Shown piece by piece: positions 43,056 to 51,608 of a stretch of DNA of 58,445 nucleotides; position 1 is the first letter of the stretch; each line of letters begins with the position of its first letter. The DNA lies in contig NZ_QKYN01000098.1 of NCBI RefSeq assembly GCF_003258295.1, positions 1 through 58,445 of the forward strand, in the 5' to 3' direction. Under the pieces are notes generated by a model. That model ran no database searches. It was not told the origin of the DNA and saw nothing but the letters and a program-made list of their open reading frames with translations. Origin of the DNA: Streptacidiphilus pinicola (GTDB lineage: Bacteria > Actinomycetota > Actinomycetes > Streptomycetales > Streptomycetaceae). The position numbers were made by a program, and so were the translations under genes.

Positions 43056-44408
43056 GTGACTGATGATCAGGACCCCGGCACGCCCCAGGGCGTGGGTCGC
43101 ACCGCCCTCGGCGTCGCGTACGCGCGGGCCGTCGAGAGCGCCCGCCCCGACCGGCTCTTCGACGACCCCTACGCCGCCCTCTTCCTGCGCGCCGCCGCCC
43201 CCGCGGAGGGCGGGCCGGGCACCGGCGGCCTCGGCCGGAGCGAGGCGTGGACCGAGATGTCCGCCCATCTCGTGCTGCGCACCGCCTACTTCGACGACTA
43301 CCTGCGCGACGCCGTCACGGAGGCCGGCTGCACCCAGGTGGTGCTGCTCGCGGCCGGGCTCGACGCGCGCGCCTTCCGCCTCGACTGGCCCGACGGCGTC
43401 CGGCTCTTCGAGCTCGACCTCCCGGAGATGGTGGCCTTCAAGGAGCGGGTCCTCGCCGAGGCCGACGCCCGGCCGCGCGTGGAGCGGCAGGTGGTGACGG
43501 CGGATCTGCGCGAGGACTGGGCGGCGCCGTTGCGCGCGGCCGGGTTCGACCCGGCGCGGCCGACCGCGTGGATGGTCGAGGGCCTGCTCATCTACCTGGA
43601 GGCCGAGGACGCCGCCGCGCTGCTGCGGCGGATCGGCGCGCTCTCCGCACCGGGCAGCCGCCTCGCGCTCGTGCGCGACGGCTCGCTGCGCCGCACCCGC
43701 GAGCTCGCGCGGCGTGATCCGGCCATGGCGGGCGCGACCCGGCTGTGGCGCGGCGGGCTGCGCCGCGACCACGCGCAGTGGCTGCGCCGGCACGGCTGGC
43801 TCGTCCACGAGATCCGCGAGCAGGAGCTGCGCGAGCGTTACGGCGCCGAGCGGGTGAGCGAGGGTCACGGCTTCCTGCTCGCCGAGCGGCCCCTGCCCGT
43901 CGAGCGCCCGCGCCGCCCCGCCGCGCGCCTGCTGGTACTGGACCCGGACGGCTCCGTCTTCCTGCAGCTCCACCACGACGCCGAGGTCGGCCCGCACTGG
44001 GTGCTGCCGGGCGGCGGTCTGGAGCCCGGCGAGGCCCCCCTCGCCGGGGCGCTGCGCGAGACCGTCGAGGAGACCGGCTGGACGGACGTCGTCACCGGCC
44101 CCGCGCTGTGGCGCTGGGAGCACGACTACCACCGCGGGGACGTCGGCCTGGTCCGCCAGCACGAGGTGATCTACCTGGCCTCGGCCCCGCACCGCGACCC
44201 GATCGGCGACCTGACCGCCTCCTTCGCCGCCGACGGGATTCTGACCTGCCGTTGGTTCACCCCCAAGGAGCTGGCGGAGGTCACCGAGGTGCTGTGGCCG
44301 CCGCAGCTGGTCTCCCTGCTGGAGGACCTGCGCCGCGACGGCCCGCCCGCGGAGCCGATCGACCTCGGCTATGTGCCGAACCCTCAGGAGCCCGGCAGTG
44401 ACGGCTGA
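43056..44408 (+). CDS. Fusion of LCMT-like SAM methyltransferase and Nudix hydrolase
   Basis: A 450-aa protein from a GTG start. Residues 1 to about 280 match the PPM1/LCMT-type class I methyltransferases common in actinobacteria (GVGRTALGVAYARAVES, the SAM loop VVLLAAGLDARAFRLDW, LFELDLPEM, AWMVEGLLIYL). Residues about 290 to 435 are a Nudix domain with an intact box at about 318-341: GGGLEPGE, seven residues, RETVEETGW. The frame is continuous with no sign of frameshift. The GTG of the following membrane gene overlaps its 3' end. The fusion suggests linked methylation and nucleotide-diphosphate hydrolysis; substrates are unknown. Confidence 0.88.
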   Translation: MTDDQDPGTPQGVGRTALGVAYARAVESARPDRLFDDPYAALFLRAAAPAEGGPGTGGLGRSEAWTEMSAHLVLRTAYFDDYLRDAVTEAGCTQVVLLAAGLDARAFRLDWPDGVRLFELDLPEMVAFKERVLAEADARPRVERQVVTADLREDWAAPLRAAGFDPARPTAWMVEGLLIYLEAEDAAALLRRIGALSAPGSRLALVRDGSLRRTRELARRDPAMAGATRLWRGGLRRDHAQWLRRHGWLVHEIREQELRERYGAERVSEGHGFLLAERPLPVERPRRPAARLLVLDPDGSVFLQLHHDAEVGPHWVLPGGGLEPGEAPLAGALRETVEETGWTDVVTGPALWRWEHDYHRGDVGLVRQHEVIYLASAPHRDPIGDLTASFAADGILTCRWFTPKELAEVTEVLWPPQLVSLLEDLRRDGPPAEPIDLGYVPNPQEPGSDG

Positions 44409-44964
44409 ACGAGGTCAGGGCGGCCGGTGGGAGCACTGGGAGCGGCGGCTCCCTGGGTTCCTGCAGCCGCCCGCCTTCCTGACCTCCGCGCTGGAGCACA
44501 GTGAGCGGGTGGTGCGGCCCCGGCTGGCCCTGCTGTACTTCGTCGCGGCGATCGGGCTCGTGCCGTGGACGGTGCTGCTCTTCCTCACCCTGCCGGGCCG
44601 GGAGCGCGCCGCGCACTGGGACGTGGCCTGGGGCGGTTTCGACGCGTTGATGATCATCGTCTTCACCGGCTGCGCGGTCCGGATCCTGCGGCTGTCGCCG
44701 CGCAGCGCGATCGTCACGGCGGTCGCGGGCACGCTGCTGGTCACCGACGCCTGGTTCGACGTGATGCTGGCCGCGACGACGCGCGACACCGTCGTGGCGC
44801 TGCTGATGGCGTGTCTGGTGGAGCTGCCGCTGGCGGCGCTCTGCTTCCGCACCAGCTTCCGCGTGGTGTCCTTGCTGGAGCAGGCACGGCCGTACCTGCG
44901 GGAGTTGGGCTTCACCGTTCACGACGGGCGGTTGGAGCCGCCCGCGTCCCAGGACAGGCCCTAG
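44398..44964 (+). CDS. Membrane protein overlapping the fusion gene
   Basis: A 188-aa protein from a GTG at 44398 that overlaps the preceding stop by 11 bases. Four hydrophobic segments are visible (about residues 44-66, 79-98, 104-126 and 130-150), with hydrophilic ends. The overlap implies translational coupling with the methyltransferase-Nudix protein. No family recognised. Its stop overlaps that of the convergent MFS gene by 4 bases. Confidence 0.75.
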   Translation: MTAERGQGGRWEHWERRLPGFLQPPAFLTSALEHSERVVRPRLALLYFVAAIGLVPWTVLLFLTLPGRERAAHWDVAWGGFDALMIIVFTGCAVRILRLSPRSAIVTAVAGTLLVTDAWFDVMLAATTRDTVVALLMACLVELPLAALCFRTSFRVVSLLEQARPYLRELGFTVHDGRLEPPASQDRP

Positions 44965-46406
44965 CGGTTGCCACCGCGCGGGAGCGCGAAGGTGAACAGT
45001 GCGACCAGGGCGAGGACGCCGGCGACGCAGGTGAGGGTCCAGGCCGCGGCCGGGATCGGGCCGTGCGTGGGGGACCAGGAGAGGAACGCGGTGCCCAGCG
45101 CGGCCACGCCGACCGAGCCGCCCAGCTGCTGGAGGGCGTTGAGGACACCCGACGCGGAGCCGGACTCCTCCGGGGCGACGCCCGCGAGGGCGATGTCGAA
45201 GAGCGGGCCCATGAGCAGGCCCATGCCGGCACCGGTGACCAGGAGTGCGGGCAGCAGCTCCCAGGTGGTGACCGGCAGACCCCAGTGGGTCAGGCTCGCC
45301 GCCAGGGCGAGCGCGCCGAGGGACATCACGACCGCGCCGGCGTGGATGACCCGGCGGCCGAAGCGCGGGCCCAGCGCGGCGCCGCTGGCCACCGCGCCGC
45401 CGACGATGCCGACGGACATCGGGATGAAGGTCAGGCCCGCGTGCAGCGCGGTCCAGTGCGCGCCGAGCTGGAGCGTCAGGGTGAGGGCGAGCATCAGGCC
45501 GGAGACCGCGGCGGAGAAGAGCGCGACGACCAGGACGGCGGAGGGGAAGGCCCGGCCGCGGAAGAGGCTCGGCTCGACCAGCGGGGCGCGGCCCGTCGCG
45601 GCCCGGCGGCGCTGGAGCGCGGCGAAGCCGGCGAAGAGCGGGAGCGAGCCGGCCATGGAGGCGAAGGTCCAGGCGGGCCAGCCGAGCTCGCGGCCCTGGA
45701 TCAGCGGGTAGACGAGCAGCACCATCGCGGCGCTGAGCACGGCGACGCCGGGCAGGTCGAGCCGGCGGGCGCCGGCGGTGCCGTGGTCGGCGGGGATGGC
45801 GCGGGCGCCGATCAGCGCGGCAGCCAGCCCCACGGGCAGGTTGATCAGGAAGATCATGCGCCAGCCGGTGCCCCACAGGTCGGAGCCGAGCAGCAGACCA
45901 CCGAGCGTCGGACCGGCCACCGAGGAGAGACCCAGCACGGGGCCGAAGGCGCCGAACGCGCGGCCCAGCTCCTCGGCCGGGAAGACGGCGCGGATGATGC
46001 CGAGCCCCTGCGGGATGACGAGCGCGGCGAACGCGCCCTGGCAGGCGCGGGCGCCGATCAGCATCCCGGCGCCGGTCGCGGCCGCGCAGAGCGCGGAGCA
46101 CAGGGTGAAGCCGAGGGTGCCGAGCAGGAACATCCGCTTGCGGCCCACCAGGTCGCCCAGCCGGGCGCCGGTGATCAGCAGCATCGCGAAGGCGAGCGTG
46201 TAGGCGGCGCTGACCCACTGGATCTGGCTCGTGCCGCCGCCGAGCGCGGCGCGGATGCCGGGGGCGGCGACGTTGACGATCGTCGTGTCGAGCAGATCCA
46301 TGATCTCCGCGAGCAGGATCGCGCCGAGCGCGAGCTTCCGCAGCGGGTGGGCGACGACGGCGCGCGCGGGATCCGCGCGTTCGGTCTCTGGTGCGGCCGT
46401 GGACAT
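44961..46406 (-). CDS. MFS transporter, DHA2 (14-helix) drug efflux type
   Basis: A 481-aa transporter from the ATG at 46406, with AAGGAG 6 bases upstream. Motif A (GARLGDLVGRKRMFLLG), the DHA2 helix 1 motif (AEIMDLLDTTIVNVAAPGI) and motif C-like GPVLGLSSVAGPTLGGLL are present, with about 14 helices. Proton-driven efflux of amphipathic drugs or antibiotics is the usual role. The divergent TetR gene and three tandem operators lie directly upstream. Confidence 0.92.
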   Translation of the reverse strand: MSTAAPETERADPARAVVAHPLRKLALGAILLAEIMDLLDTTIVNVAAPGIRAALGGGTSQIQWVSAAYTLAFAMLLITGARLGDLVGRKRMFLLGTLGFTLCSALCAAATGAGMLIGARACQGAFAALVIPQGLGIIRAVFPAEELGRAFGAFGPVLGLSSVAGPTLGGLLLGSDLWGTGWRMIFLINLPVGLAAALIGARAIPADHGTAGARRLDLPGVAVLSAAMVLLVYPLIQGRELGWPAWTFASMAGSLPLFAGFAALQRRRAATGRAPLVEPSLFRGRAFPSAVLVVALFSAAVSGLMLALTLTLQLGAHWTALHAGLTFIPMSVGIVGGAVASGAALGPRFGRRVIHAGAVVMSLGALALAASLTHWGLPVTTWELLPALLVTGAGMGLLMGPLFDIALAGVAPEESGSASGVLNALQQLGGSVGVAALGTAFLSWSPTHGPIPAAAWTLTCVAGVLALVALFTFALPRGGNR

Positions 46407-46434
46407 GAGAGCTCCTTCCGGAGGCCGGGAATCA

Positions 46435-46447
46435 CGAACAGTGTTCG
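46435..46447. promoter_or_regulatory. TetR operator A
   Basis: CGAACAGTGTTCG, a perfect 6-1-6 palindrome, first of three sites of the form CGAAC-N3-GTTCG between the MFS and TetR genes. It is nearest to the MFS start. Confidence 0.7.
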
Positions 46448-46453
46448 CTATGA

Positions 46454-46466
46454 CGAACGATGTTCT
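46454..46466. promoter_or_regulatory. TetR operator B
   Basis: CGAACGATGTTCT, one base off the CGAAC-N3-GTTCG pattern, 19 bases after site A. Confidence 0.6.
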
Positions 46467-46471
46467 ACTAG

Positions 46472-46484
46472 CGAACGCTGTTCG
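46472..46484. promoter_or_regulatory. TetR operator C
   Basis: CGAACGCTGTTCG, matching the pattern, 18 bases after site B and just upstream of the TAGGCT -10 box (46492-46497) of the TetR gene. Confidence 0.7.
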
Positions 46485-46504
46485 TGTCAACTAGGCTGTG
46501 GCTC

Positions 46505-47230
46505 ATGACGACCCCGCCTCCGCCCACCTGGCCCGGCGCCTTCGGCGCGGAACCGCGCCGCAAGCGGCGCGCGCTCAGCCGCGAGCTGATCGTGGAGACG
46601 GCGCTCAAGATCGTCGACACCGAGGGCCTGGACGCGCTGAACATGCGCCGCGTCGCGCAGGGGCTCGGCACGGGCGCGGCCTCGCTCTACGCGCACGTGG
46701 CCAACAAGGACGAGCTGCTCGCGCTGCTGCTCGACCGCGTCTACGGGGATCTCAGCCACCCCGAGCCGGATCCGGAGCGATGGCGGGAGCAGGCCAAGGA
46801 GTACCTGACCCGGCAGCGGGACAACCTGGTGGCCCACGGCGACCTGGCCCGCGCCGCGATGACCCAGAACATCCCCACGTCGCCCGGCGCGCTCGACGCA
46901 GCCGAGACGATGCTGGCGCTGCTGCGCGCCGGCGGCCTGCCCGAGCAGGTCTGCGCCTACGGCGTCGACGTGATCAGCCTCTACGTGGTGGCCACGGCGC
47001 TGGAGGAGACCTCGCGCAAGGGCCCCGAGGGCGCGCCGGACCAGGGACAGGTCGACGCGTACCTCGGCGGCATCCGCTCGTTCTTCGCGTCGCTGCCGCC
47101 GGAGCGCTACCCGCTGATCACGGGCATGGCCGGGCCGCTCACCCGCAACGTCGGCGACGAGCGCTTCGAGTTCGGTCTCGACCTGCTCTTCGACGGGCTG
47201 GTGGCCCAGGCTGGCCGGGTCTACGACTGA
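46505..47230 (+). CDS. TetR-family repressor of the MFS pump
   Basis: A 241-aa regulator from the ATG at 46505. A short N-terminal extension (TPPPPTWPGAFGAEPRRKRR) precedes the HTH (LNMRRVAQGLGTGAASLYAH). The C-terminal domain is of the TetR_C type seen in the classic TetR/TetA group. TAGGCT ends 7 bases before the ATG, so translation is probably leaderless. Three operators at 18-19-base pitch indicate cooperative repression of itself and the divergent transporter. Confidence 0.9.
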   Translation: MTTPPPPTWPGAFGAEPRRKRRALSRELIVETALKIVDTEGLDALNMRRVAQGLGTGAASLYAHVANKDELLALLLDRVYGDLSHPEPDPERWREQAKEYLTRQRDNLVAHGDLARAAMTQNIPTSPGALDAAETMLALLRAGGLPEQVCAYGVDVISLYVVATALEETSRKGPEGAPDQGQVDAYLGGIRSFFASLPPERYPLITGMAGPLTRNVGDERFEFGLDLLFDGLVAQAGRVYD

Positions 47231-47298
47231 GGCGCATGCTGGTCTGAGCGGGCCGGCACGTCACCGAGGCCCCGGTAGTGGCCTCAGGAGGTTCGGCC

Positions 47299-47523
47299 AT
47301 GAACGTCTACGGAATGCGTGCGGAACTCGGGCGCGACGGCTCGGTCAAGACCTGGCACATGATGAAGGACGGCGCGCTGACCGCCCTGTGCGGGCACGAC
47401 CTCGACGCCGCCGCGCCGGTCGGCCACGACTCGGACTGGTCCCACACCAGGGAACCCGTCTGCCACACCTGCGGTGCGCTCTACCTGCGCCAGGTGCCCT
47501 ACGAGGACATGATCAGCGGCTGA
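47299..47523 (+). CDS. Small Cys/His-containing protein
   Basis: A 74-aa protein with a perfect AGGAGG 7 bases before the ATG at 47299, which makes it a convincing gene. Possible metal ligands are CGHD and CHTC (ALCGHDLDAA; REPVCHTCGALYL), an arrangement suited to a small zinc knuckle. The rest has several Met and His. No family is recognised. It lies after the TetR gene and is convergent with the CtaG-like gene. Confidence 0.75.
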   Translation: MNVYGMRAELGRDGSVKTWHMMKDGALTALCGHDLDAAAPVGHDSDWSHTREPVCHTCGALYLRQVPYEDMISG

Positions 47524-47536
47524 CCGGGGCCCGTCC

Positions 47537-48502
47537 TCAGCCGGCCGAGCGCTGGCCGAGCCGGGTCAGGTAGGCGTTGTAAGCCTCCAGCTCCTGGTCG
47601 CCGTTGCGGTCCGCCACGCGGTCCTTGCGCCGGGAGATCCGCTCCTCGGACTTGGCCCACTGGAAGGTCAGCGCGATCAGCACCACGGCCGTCGGGATCT
47701 CACTGAACGCCCAGGCCAGCCCGCCGGCCAGGTGCTGGTCGGTCAGCGGGTTGATGCCCATGGACGCGGGCGGGTGCGCGAAGGTGTCCACCATCAGGCC
47801 GGAGGCCATCATCACCGCCACGCCGAAGAAGGCGTGGAACGGCATGCCGACGAACAGCTCCAGGATCCGCAGCACGTAGCCGGGGCGGTGCGGGCCCGGG
47901 TCCACGCCCATGATCGGCCAGAAGAAGGCCAGGCCGACGGCGAGGAAGTGCACCATCATCGCGAAGTGGCCCCACTGCGTCTTCATCAGGAAGTCGAACA
48001 GCGGGGTGAAGTAGAGGCCGTAGAGGCTGGCGATGAAGAGCGGGATCGTGAACGCCGGGTGCGAGATGATCTTGACGTAGCGCGAGTGCAGCAGCGCGAC
48101 CAGCAGCTCGCGGGGGCCGCGCTTCCCCTTGCCCGCCGGGCGCAGCGCCCGCAGTGAGAGCGTGATCGGGGCGCCGAGCAGCAGCAGGATCGGCGTCAGC
48201 ATGGACAGCACCATGTGCTGCATCATGTGCGCGCTGAGCAGCACCATCCCGTACTGGGCCAGCCCGGTGCAGGTGACCATCACCATCGTGCCGACGCCCA
48301 GCAGCCAGGCGACCAGCCGGCCGATCGGCCACTTGTCGCCGCGTCGCCACAGGCGCACGCAGCCGGTGACGTAGCCGACGACCATCAGTACCGCCAGGGC
48401 GAGGAACGCCCAGTCGGCGGAGGGGTGGAAGGCCAGGGCGCGACCGAAGGTGAAGGGCGCGAGCTCGTGGTCCATCCCCGGCATGCCCGGCATGCTGCCC
48501 AT
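47537..48502 (-). CDS. ctaG: Cytochrome c oxidase assembly protein (Caa3/CtaG type)
   Basis: A 321-aa membrane protein with about seven helices. The Met/His-rich N-terminus (MPGMPGMDHE), HMMQHMVLSMLTPILLLLGA and FVGMPFHAFFGVAVM are typical of the Caa3_CtaG family (copper delivery to heme-copper oxidase in Bacillus; role in actinomycetes less clear). AGGA precedes the ATG. It is a separate unit from the dehydrogenase downstream of it in coordinate order. Actinobacterial members often lie near respiratory or copper genes; none are adjacent here. Confidence 0.85.
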   Translation of the reverse strand: MGSMPGMPGMDHELAPFTFGRALAFHPSADWAFLALAVLMVVGYVTGCVRLWRRGDKWPIGRLVAWLLGVGTMVMVTCTGLAQYGMVLLSAHMMQHMVLSMLTPILLLLGAPITLSLRALRPAGKGKRGPRELLVALLHSRYVKIISHPAFTIPLFIASLYGLYFTPLFDFLMKTQWGHFAMMVHFLAVGLAFFWPIMGVDPGPHRPGYVLRILELFVGMPFHAFFGVAVMMASGLMVDTFAHPPASMGINPLTDQHLAGGLAWAFSEIPTAVVLIALTFQWAKSEERISRRKDRVADRNGDQELEAYNAYLTRLGQRSAG

Positions 48503-48602
48503 CGGCGGTTCCTGCTTCCCTCGTGGTGGTGCCCAGCCTGCTGCCGCAGTCTGCTACCGCACCAGGGTAGAACCGTCTGTTTTGTCCCCCGGCACCGGGT
48601 GG

Positions 48603-49601
48603 CTACGGGCGCGGCACGAGCGTGTTCTTCGACCGCCGGTCCGCCAGGAAGTCCTCCACGTTGGCCACGGTGGTGTCGATGATCTGGCCCACCGCCGTCG
48701 AGGTGAAGTAGGCCTGGTGGGAGGTCACCAGCACCTGGGGGAAGGTCATCAGGCGGGCCAGCGTGTCGTCGGCCACGCCCTCCAGGGAGCGGTCGAAGAA
48801 GAAGAGCCCCGTCTCCTCCTCGTAGACGTCCAGTCCGACGCCGCGCAGGCGGCCGGCGCGTAGCGCCTCGACCAGGGCGTGGGTGTCGATCAGGCCGCCG
48901 CGGCTGCTGTTGACCAGGATCGCGTCCGGCTTCATCCGGGCCAGCGCGCTCGCGTCGATCAGGTGGTGGGTGTCCGGCAGCAGCGGGACGTGCAGGGAGA
49001 TCAGGTCGGACTCGGCCAGCAGCCGGTCCAACGGGGTGTACTCCATGGCGAGGTGGTCGCGGCAGTACGCGTTCTCGGCGATGTCCCAGCCGAGCAGCCG
49101 GGTGCCGAAGCCGTGCGCGATCCGGGCGAAGCACTCGCCGATCTTGCCGGTGCCGACGACGCCCACGGTGGTGCCGTGGACGTCCGTGCCCATCAGGCCG
49201 TCGAGGCGGAAGTCGAACTCGCGGGTGCGGTTGGCGGCGCGGATGACGCGGCGGTTGACGGCCAGGGCCAGGGTCCAGGCGAACTCGGCCACCGAGTAGG
49301 GGGAGTAGTAGGAGACCCGGGCGATGGTCAGGCCCAGCTCGGCCGCGACGTCCAGGTCGATGTTGTTGAACCCGGTGGAGCGCTGCGCGATCATCCGGGT
49401 GCCGCCCTTGGCGAGCGTGCGCAGCGTGGTCGCGTCGAGCTGGGCGTTGACGCTGGTGCTGATCACCTCGTGCTCGGCGGCCAGCGGAGCGGTGTCGGAG
49501 TTGAGGAACACCTCCAGACACCGCACCTCGTGACGGCCGGCGAACGCGGCCTCCAGCAACGGCTTCTCGTCGGTCTGGACGCCGTACGCGAGGATCTCCA
49601 T
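48603..49601 (-). CDS. D-2-hydroxyacid dehydrogenase (D-lactate dehydrogenase-like)
   Basis: A 332-aa NAD-dependent enzyme. The Rossmann motif is VGVVGTGKIGECFARI, the substrate Arg is in LVNSSRGGLIDT, the catalytic Glu in GVGLDVYEEE, and the catalytic His in LVTSHQAYFT. The FNNIDLDVA and YSPYSVAEF stretches point to the D-lactate (LdhA) subgroup. It would reduce pyruvate to D-lactate under oxygen limitation. It lies between pfkA and the CtaG-like gene; a hairpin separates it from pfkA. Confidence 0.87.
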   Translation of the reverse strand: MEILAYGVQTDEKPLLEAAFAGRHEVRCLEVFLNSDTAPLAAEHEVISTSVNAQLDATTLRTLAKGGTRMIAQRSTGFNNIDLDVAAELGLTIARVSYYSPYSVAEFAWTLALAVNRRVIRAANRTREFDFRLDGLMGTDVHGTTVGVVGTGKIGECFARIAHGFGTRLLGWDIAENAYCRDHLAMEYTPLDRLLAESDLISLHVPLLPDTHHLIDASALARMKPDAILVNSSRGGLIDTHALVEALRAGRLRGVGLDVYEEETGLFFFDRSLEGVADDTLARLMTFPQVLVTSHQAYFTSTAVGQIIDTTVANVEDFLADRRSKNTLVPRP

Positions 49602-49625
49602 GCGGCCACGCTAATCGGACATCCC

Positions 49626-49650
49626 ACCCCACGCCCGTCGGGCGTGGGGT
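49626..49650 (-). terminator. Terminator hairpin after pfkA
   Basis: ACCCCACGCCC (49626-49636) and GGGCGTGGGGT (49640-49650) are perfect 11-base arms around GTC. It lies 12 bases past the pfkA stop and ahead of the dehydrogenase start on the same strand, so it ends pfkA transcription. Confidence 0.75.
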
Positions 49651-49661
49651 CCGAACGGGGC

Positions 49662-50687
49662 TCAGATGACGGTCTCGGCCTCGGCGTAGCGCTCGGCCGG
49701 GACGGTCTTCAGGTCGGCAACGGCCTCGGCCAGCGGGACCAGGTTGATGTCGGTGCCCTGCAGTGCCGTCAGATGCCCGAAGGCGCCCTTGTGCACGGCC
49801 TCGACCGCGTGCCAGCCGAAGCGGGTGGCGAGGATCCGGTCGTAGGCGGTCGGCGTGCCACCGCGCTGGACGTGGCCGAGGATGACCGGGCGGGCCTCCT
49901 TGCCGAGCCGCCGCTCCAGCTCGCCGGAGAGTCGGGTGGCCACGCCGGCGAAGCGCTCGTGGCCGTAGATGTCGATGCTGCCCTGCTCCCACTCCATGGT
50001 GCCGGGCTCCGGCTTGGCGCCCTCGGCGACCACGACGATGGCGAACTTCTTGCCGCGCTCGAAGCGCTCGCCGACGACGCGGGAGAGCTTCTCGATGTCG
50101 AACGGCCGCTCCGGGACCACGATGGCGTGCGCACCGGCGGCCATGCCCGCGTTCAGCGCGATCCAGCCGGTGTGGCGACCCATCAGCTCGACCACCATGA
50201 CGCGCTGGTGCGACTCGGCGGTGGTCTTCAGGCGGTCCAGCGCCTCCGTGGCCACCGAGACGGCCGTGTCGAAGCCGAAGGTGACGTCGGTGCAGGCGAT
50301 GTCGTTGTCGATCGTCTTCGGCACGCCGACGATGGGCAGGCCCGCGTCGGAGAGCATCCGGGCCGCCTTGAGCGTGCCCTCGCCGCCGATCGGGATGATG
50401 CCGTCCAGGCCCAGCCGCTCGCACATGGCCTTGGCGGCGGGCACGCCCTCGCGCAGCTTGCTCGGCTGCACCCGGGTCGAGCCGAGGATGGTGCCGCCCT
50501 GGGCCAGGATGCCCGAGACGGAGTCCAACGTGAGTGCGCGGTAGTCCTCTTCGAGCAGACCGCGCCAGCCGTCCACAAAGCCGATGATCTCGTCCCCGTG
50601 GTCCACCACGCCGCGATGGACCACCGAGCGGATCACGGCGTTCAGGCCTGGGCAGTCCCCACCACTGGTCAGCACACCAATTCGCAT
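49662..50687 (-). CDS. pfkA: 6-phosphofructokinase
   Basis: A 341-aa enzyme. The N-terminal MRIGVLTSGGDCPGLNAVIR, GTILGSTRVQPSK, IPIGGEGTLKAA and the fructose-6-phosphate stretch VVELMGRHTGWIAL identify PFK. GGEGT rather than GGDGT is typical of actinomycete ATP-dependent members. It phosphorylates fructose-6-phosphate, the committed step of glycolysis. Streptomyces carry several paralogues. GGGAG is 10 bases before the ATG. The upstream 150 bases separate it from gatD. Confidence 0.93.
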   Translation of the reverse strand: MRIGVLTSGGDCPGLNAVIRSVVHRGVVDHGDEIIGFVDGWRGLLEEDYRALTLDSVSGILAQGGTILGSTRVQPSKLREGVPAAKAMCERLGLDGIIPIGGEGTLKAARMLSDAGLPIVGVPKTIDNDIACTDVTFGFDTAVSVATEALDRLKTTAESHQRVMVVELMGRHTGWIALNAGMAAGAHAIVVPERPFDIEKLSRVVGERFERGKKFAIVVVAEGAKPEPGTMEWEQGSIDIYGHERFAGVATRLSGELERRLGKEARPVILGHVQRGGTPTAYDRILATRFGWHAVEAVHKGAFGHLTALQGTDINLVPLAEAVADLKTVPAERYAEAETVI

Positions 50688-50793
50688 CGTTCAACTACTC
50701 CCGAGCAGAGCGCGGTGACCGGAAATCGGACAAAACAACCCTATCGCGATGATACCGAGCGGCTCCCGGTCGTACCGGCCCGGTCGCGAGGGC

Positions 50794-50808
50794 GGCGCCT
50801 TCGGCGCC
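50794..50808 (-). terminator. Hairpin after gatD
   Basis: GGCGCC (50794-50799) and GGCGCC (50803-50808) pair around TTC, 31 bases past the gatD stop. A plausible end of the murT-gatD transcript. Confidence 0.45.
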
Positions 50809-50839
50809 CCGCGGGGGGAGGGTGAGGGTGGGGTGTGGC

Positions 50840-51568
50840 TCAGGAGGCGGACTGGGCCGCCGCGATGCGCTCCGAGCGCAGCGCGTCGTACCAGGTGTTG
50901 TCCACCGGGGGCAGCGCGCTGACGTCGAGGGCCAGCTTGATCAGCAGGTCCGCGACGATCGGGTTGCGCGCCATGATCGGGCCGTGCAGGTAGGTGCCGA
51001 AGACGGTGTCCCGCCAGGCGCCCTCGGTGCCGTCGCCGGTGCCGTTGCCGCCGCCGACCGAGACCCGCGCCAGCGGCGAGACTCCCTGGCCCAGGTGGGT
51101 GACGCCCTGGTGGTTCTCGAAGCCCGTCAGCGTCGGCAGGCCCAGGCGCGGGTCCGGCTCGGCGACGATGTCACCGACGTTGCGCTTGCTCTCGCCGCGG
51201 GTCGACCACACGTCGAGCAGGCCGAGGCCCGCCGTGCGCTCGCCGCGGTCGTCGATGAACTCGTGGCCGAGGATCTGGTAGCCGGCACAGACCGCGAAGA
51301 CGATCGCGCCGTTCTCGATGGCCCGGCCGAGGCCCGGGTCCTGCCGCAGCCGCTCACCGGCGAGCCGCTGCGGACGGTCCTCGCCGCCACCGATCAGGTA
51401 GATGTCACCGCTGGTCGGCACCGGCTGGTCGGAGCGCACGTCGATGCGCTCGACCTCGAGCCGCCGCTGCCGGGCCCGGCGCTCGACGACCAGCACGTTG
51501 CCGCGGTCGCCGTACGTGGACAGCAGGTCCGGGTAGATCCAGACCAGCCGCAGGGCGCTTTCACTCAT
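50840..51568 (-). CDS. gatD: Lipid II isoglutaminyl synthase, glutaminase subunit GatD
   Basis: A 242-aa class I glutamine amidotransferase from the ATG at 51568. The nucleophile is C94 (FAVCAGYQILG) and the catalytic His is in GTYLHGPIMARNP. The N-terminal LRLVWIYPDLLSTYGDRGNV is typical of GatD. With MurT it amidates the D-Glu of lipid II at the membrane. It follows murT after 40 bases on the same strand. A longer frame upstream reads through murT and is rejected. Confidence 0.92.
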   Translation of the reverse strand: MSESALRLVWIYPDLLSTYGDRGNVLVVERRARQRRLEVERIDVRSDQPVPTSGDIYLIGGGEDRPQRLAGERLRQDPGLGRAIENGAIVFAVCAGYQILGHEFIDDRGERTAGLGLLDVWSTRGESKRNVGDIVAEPDPRLGLPTLTGFENHQGVTHLGQGVSPLARVSVGGGNGTGDGTEGAWRDTVFGTYLHGPIMARNPIVADLLIKLALDVSALPPVDNTWYDALRSERIAAAQSAS

Positions 51569-51608
51569 GGCGGGGGAAGTCCTTCTTCCTACGATGTCCG
51601 GGCCGGTG

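Noticed and set aside
44565-46508. 647-aa frame antisense to the MFS gene
   Set aside because: Arg/Gly/Ala-rich, no motif; it would also cross three operators.
48879-50825. 648-aa frame antisense to the dehydrogenase and pfkA
   Set aside because: Spans two real genes and a terminator; no domain.
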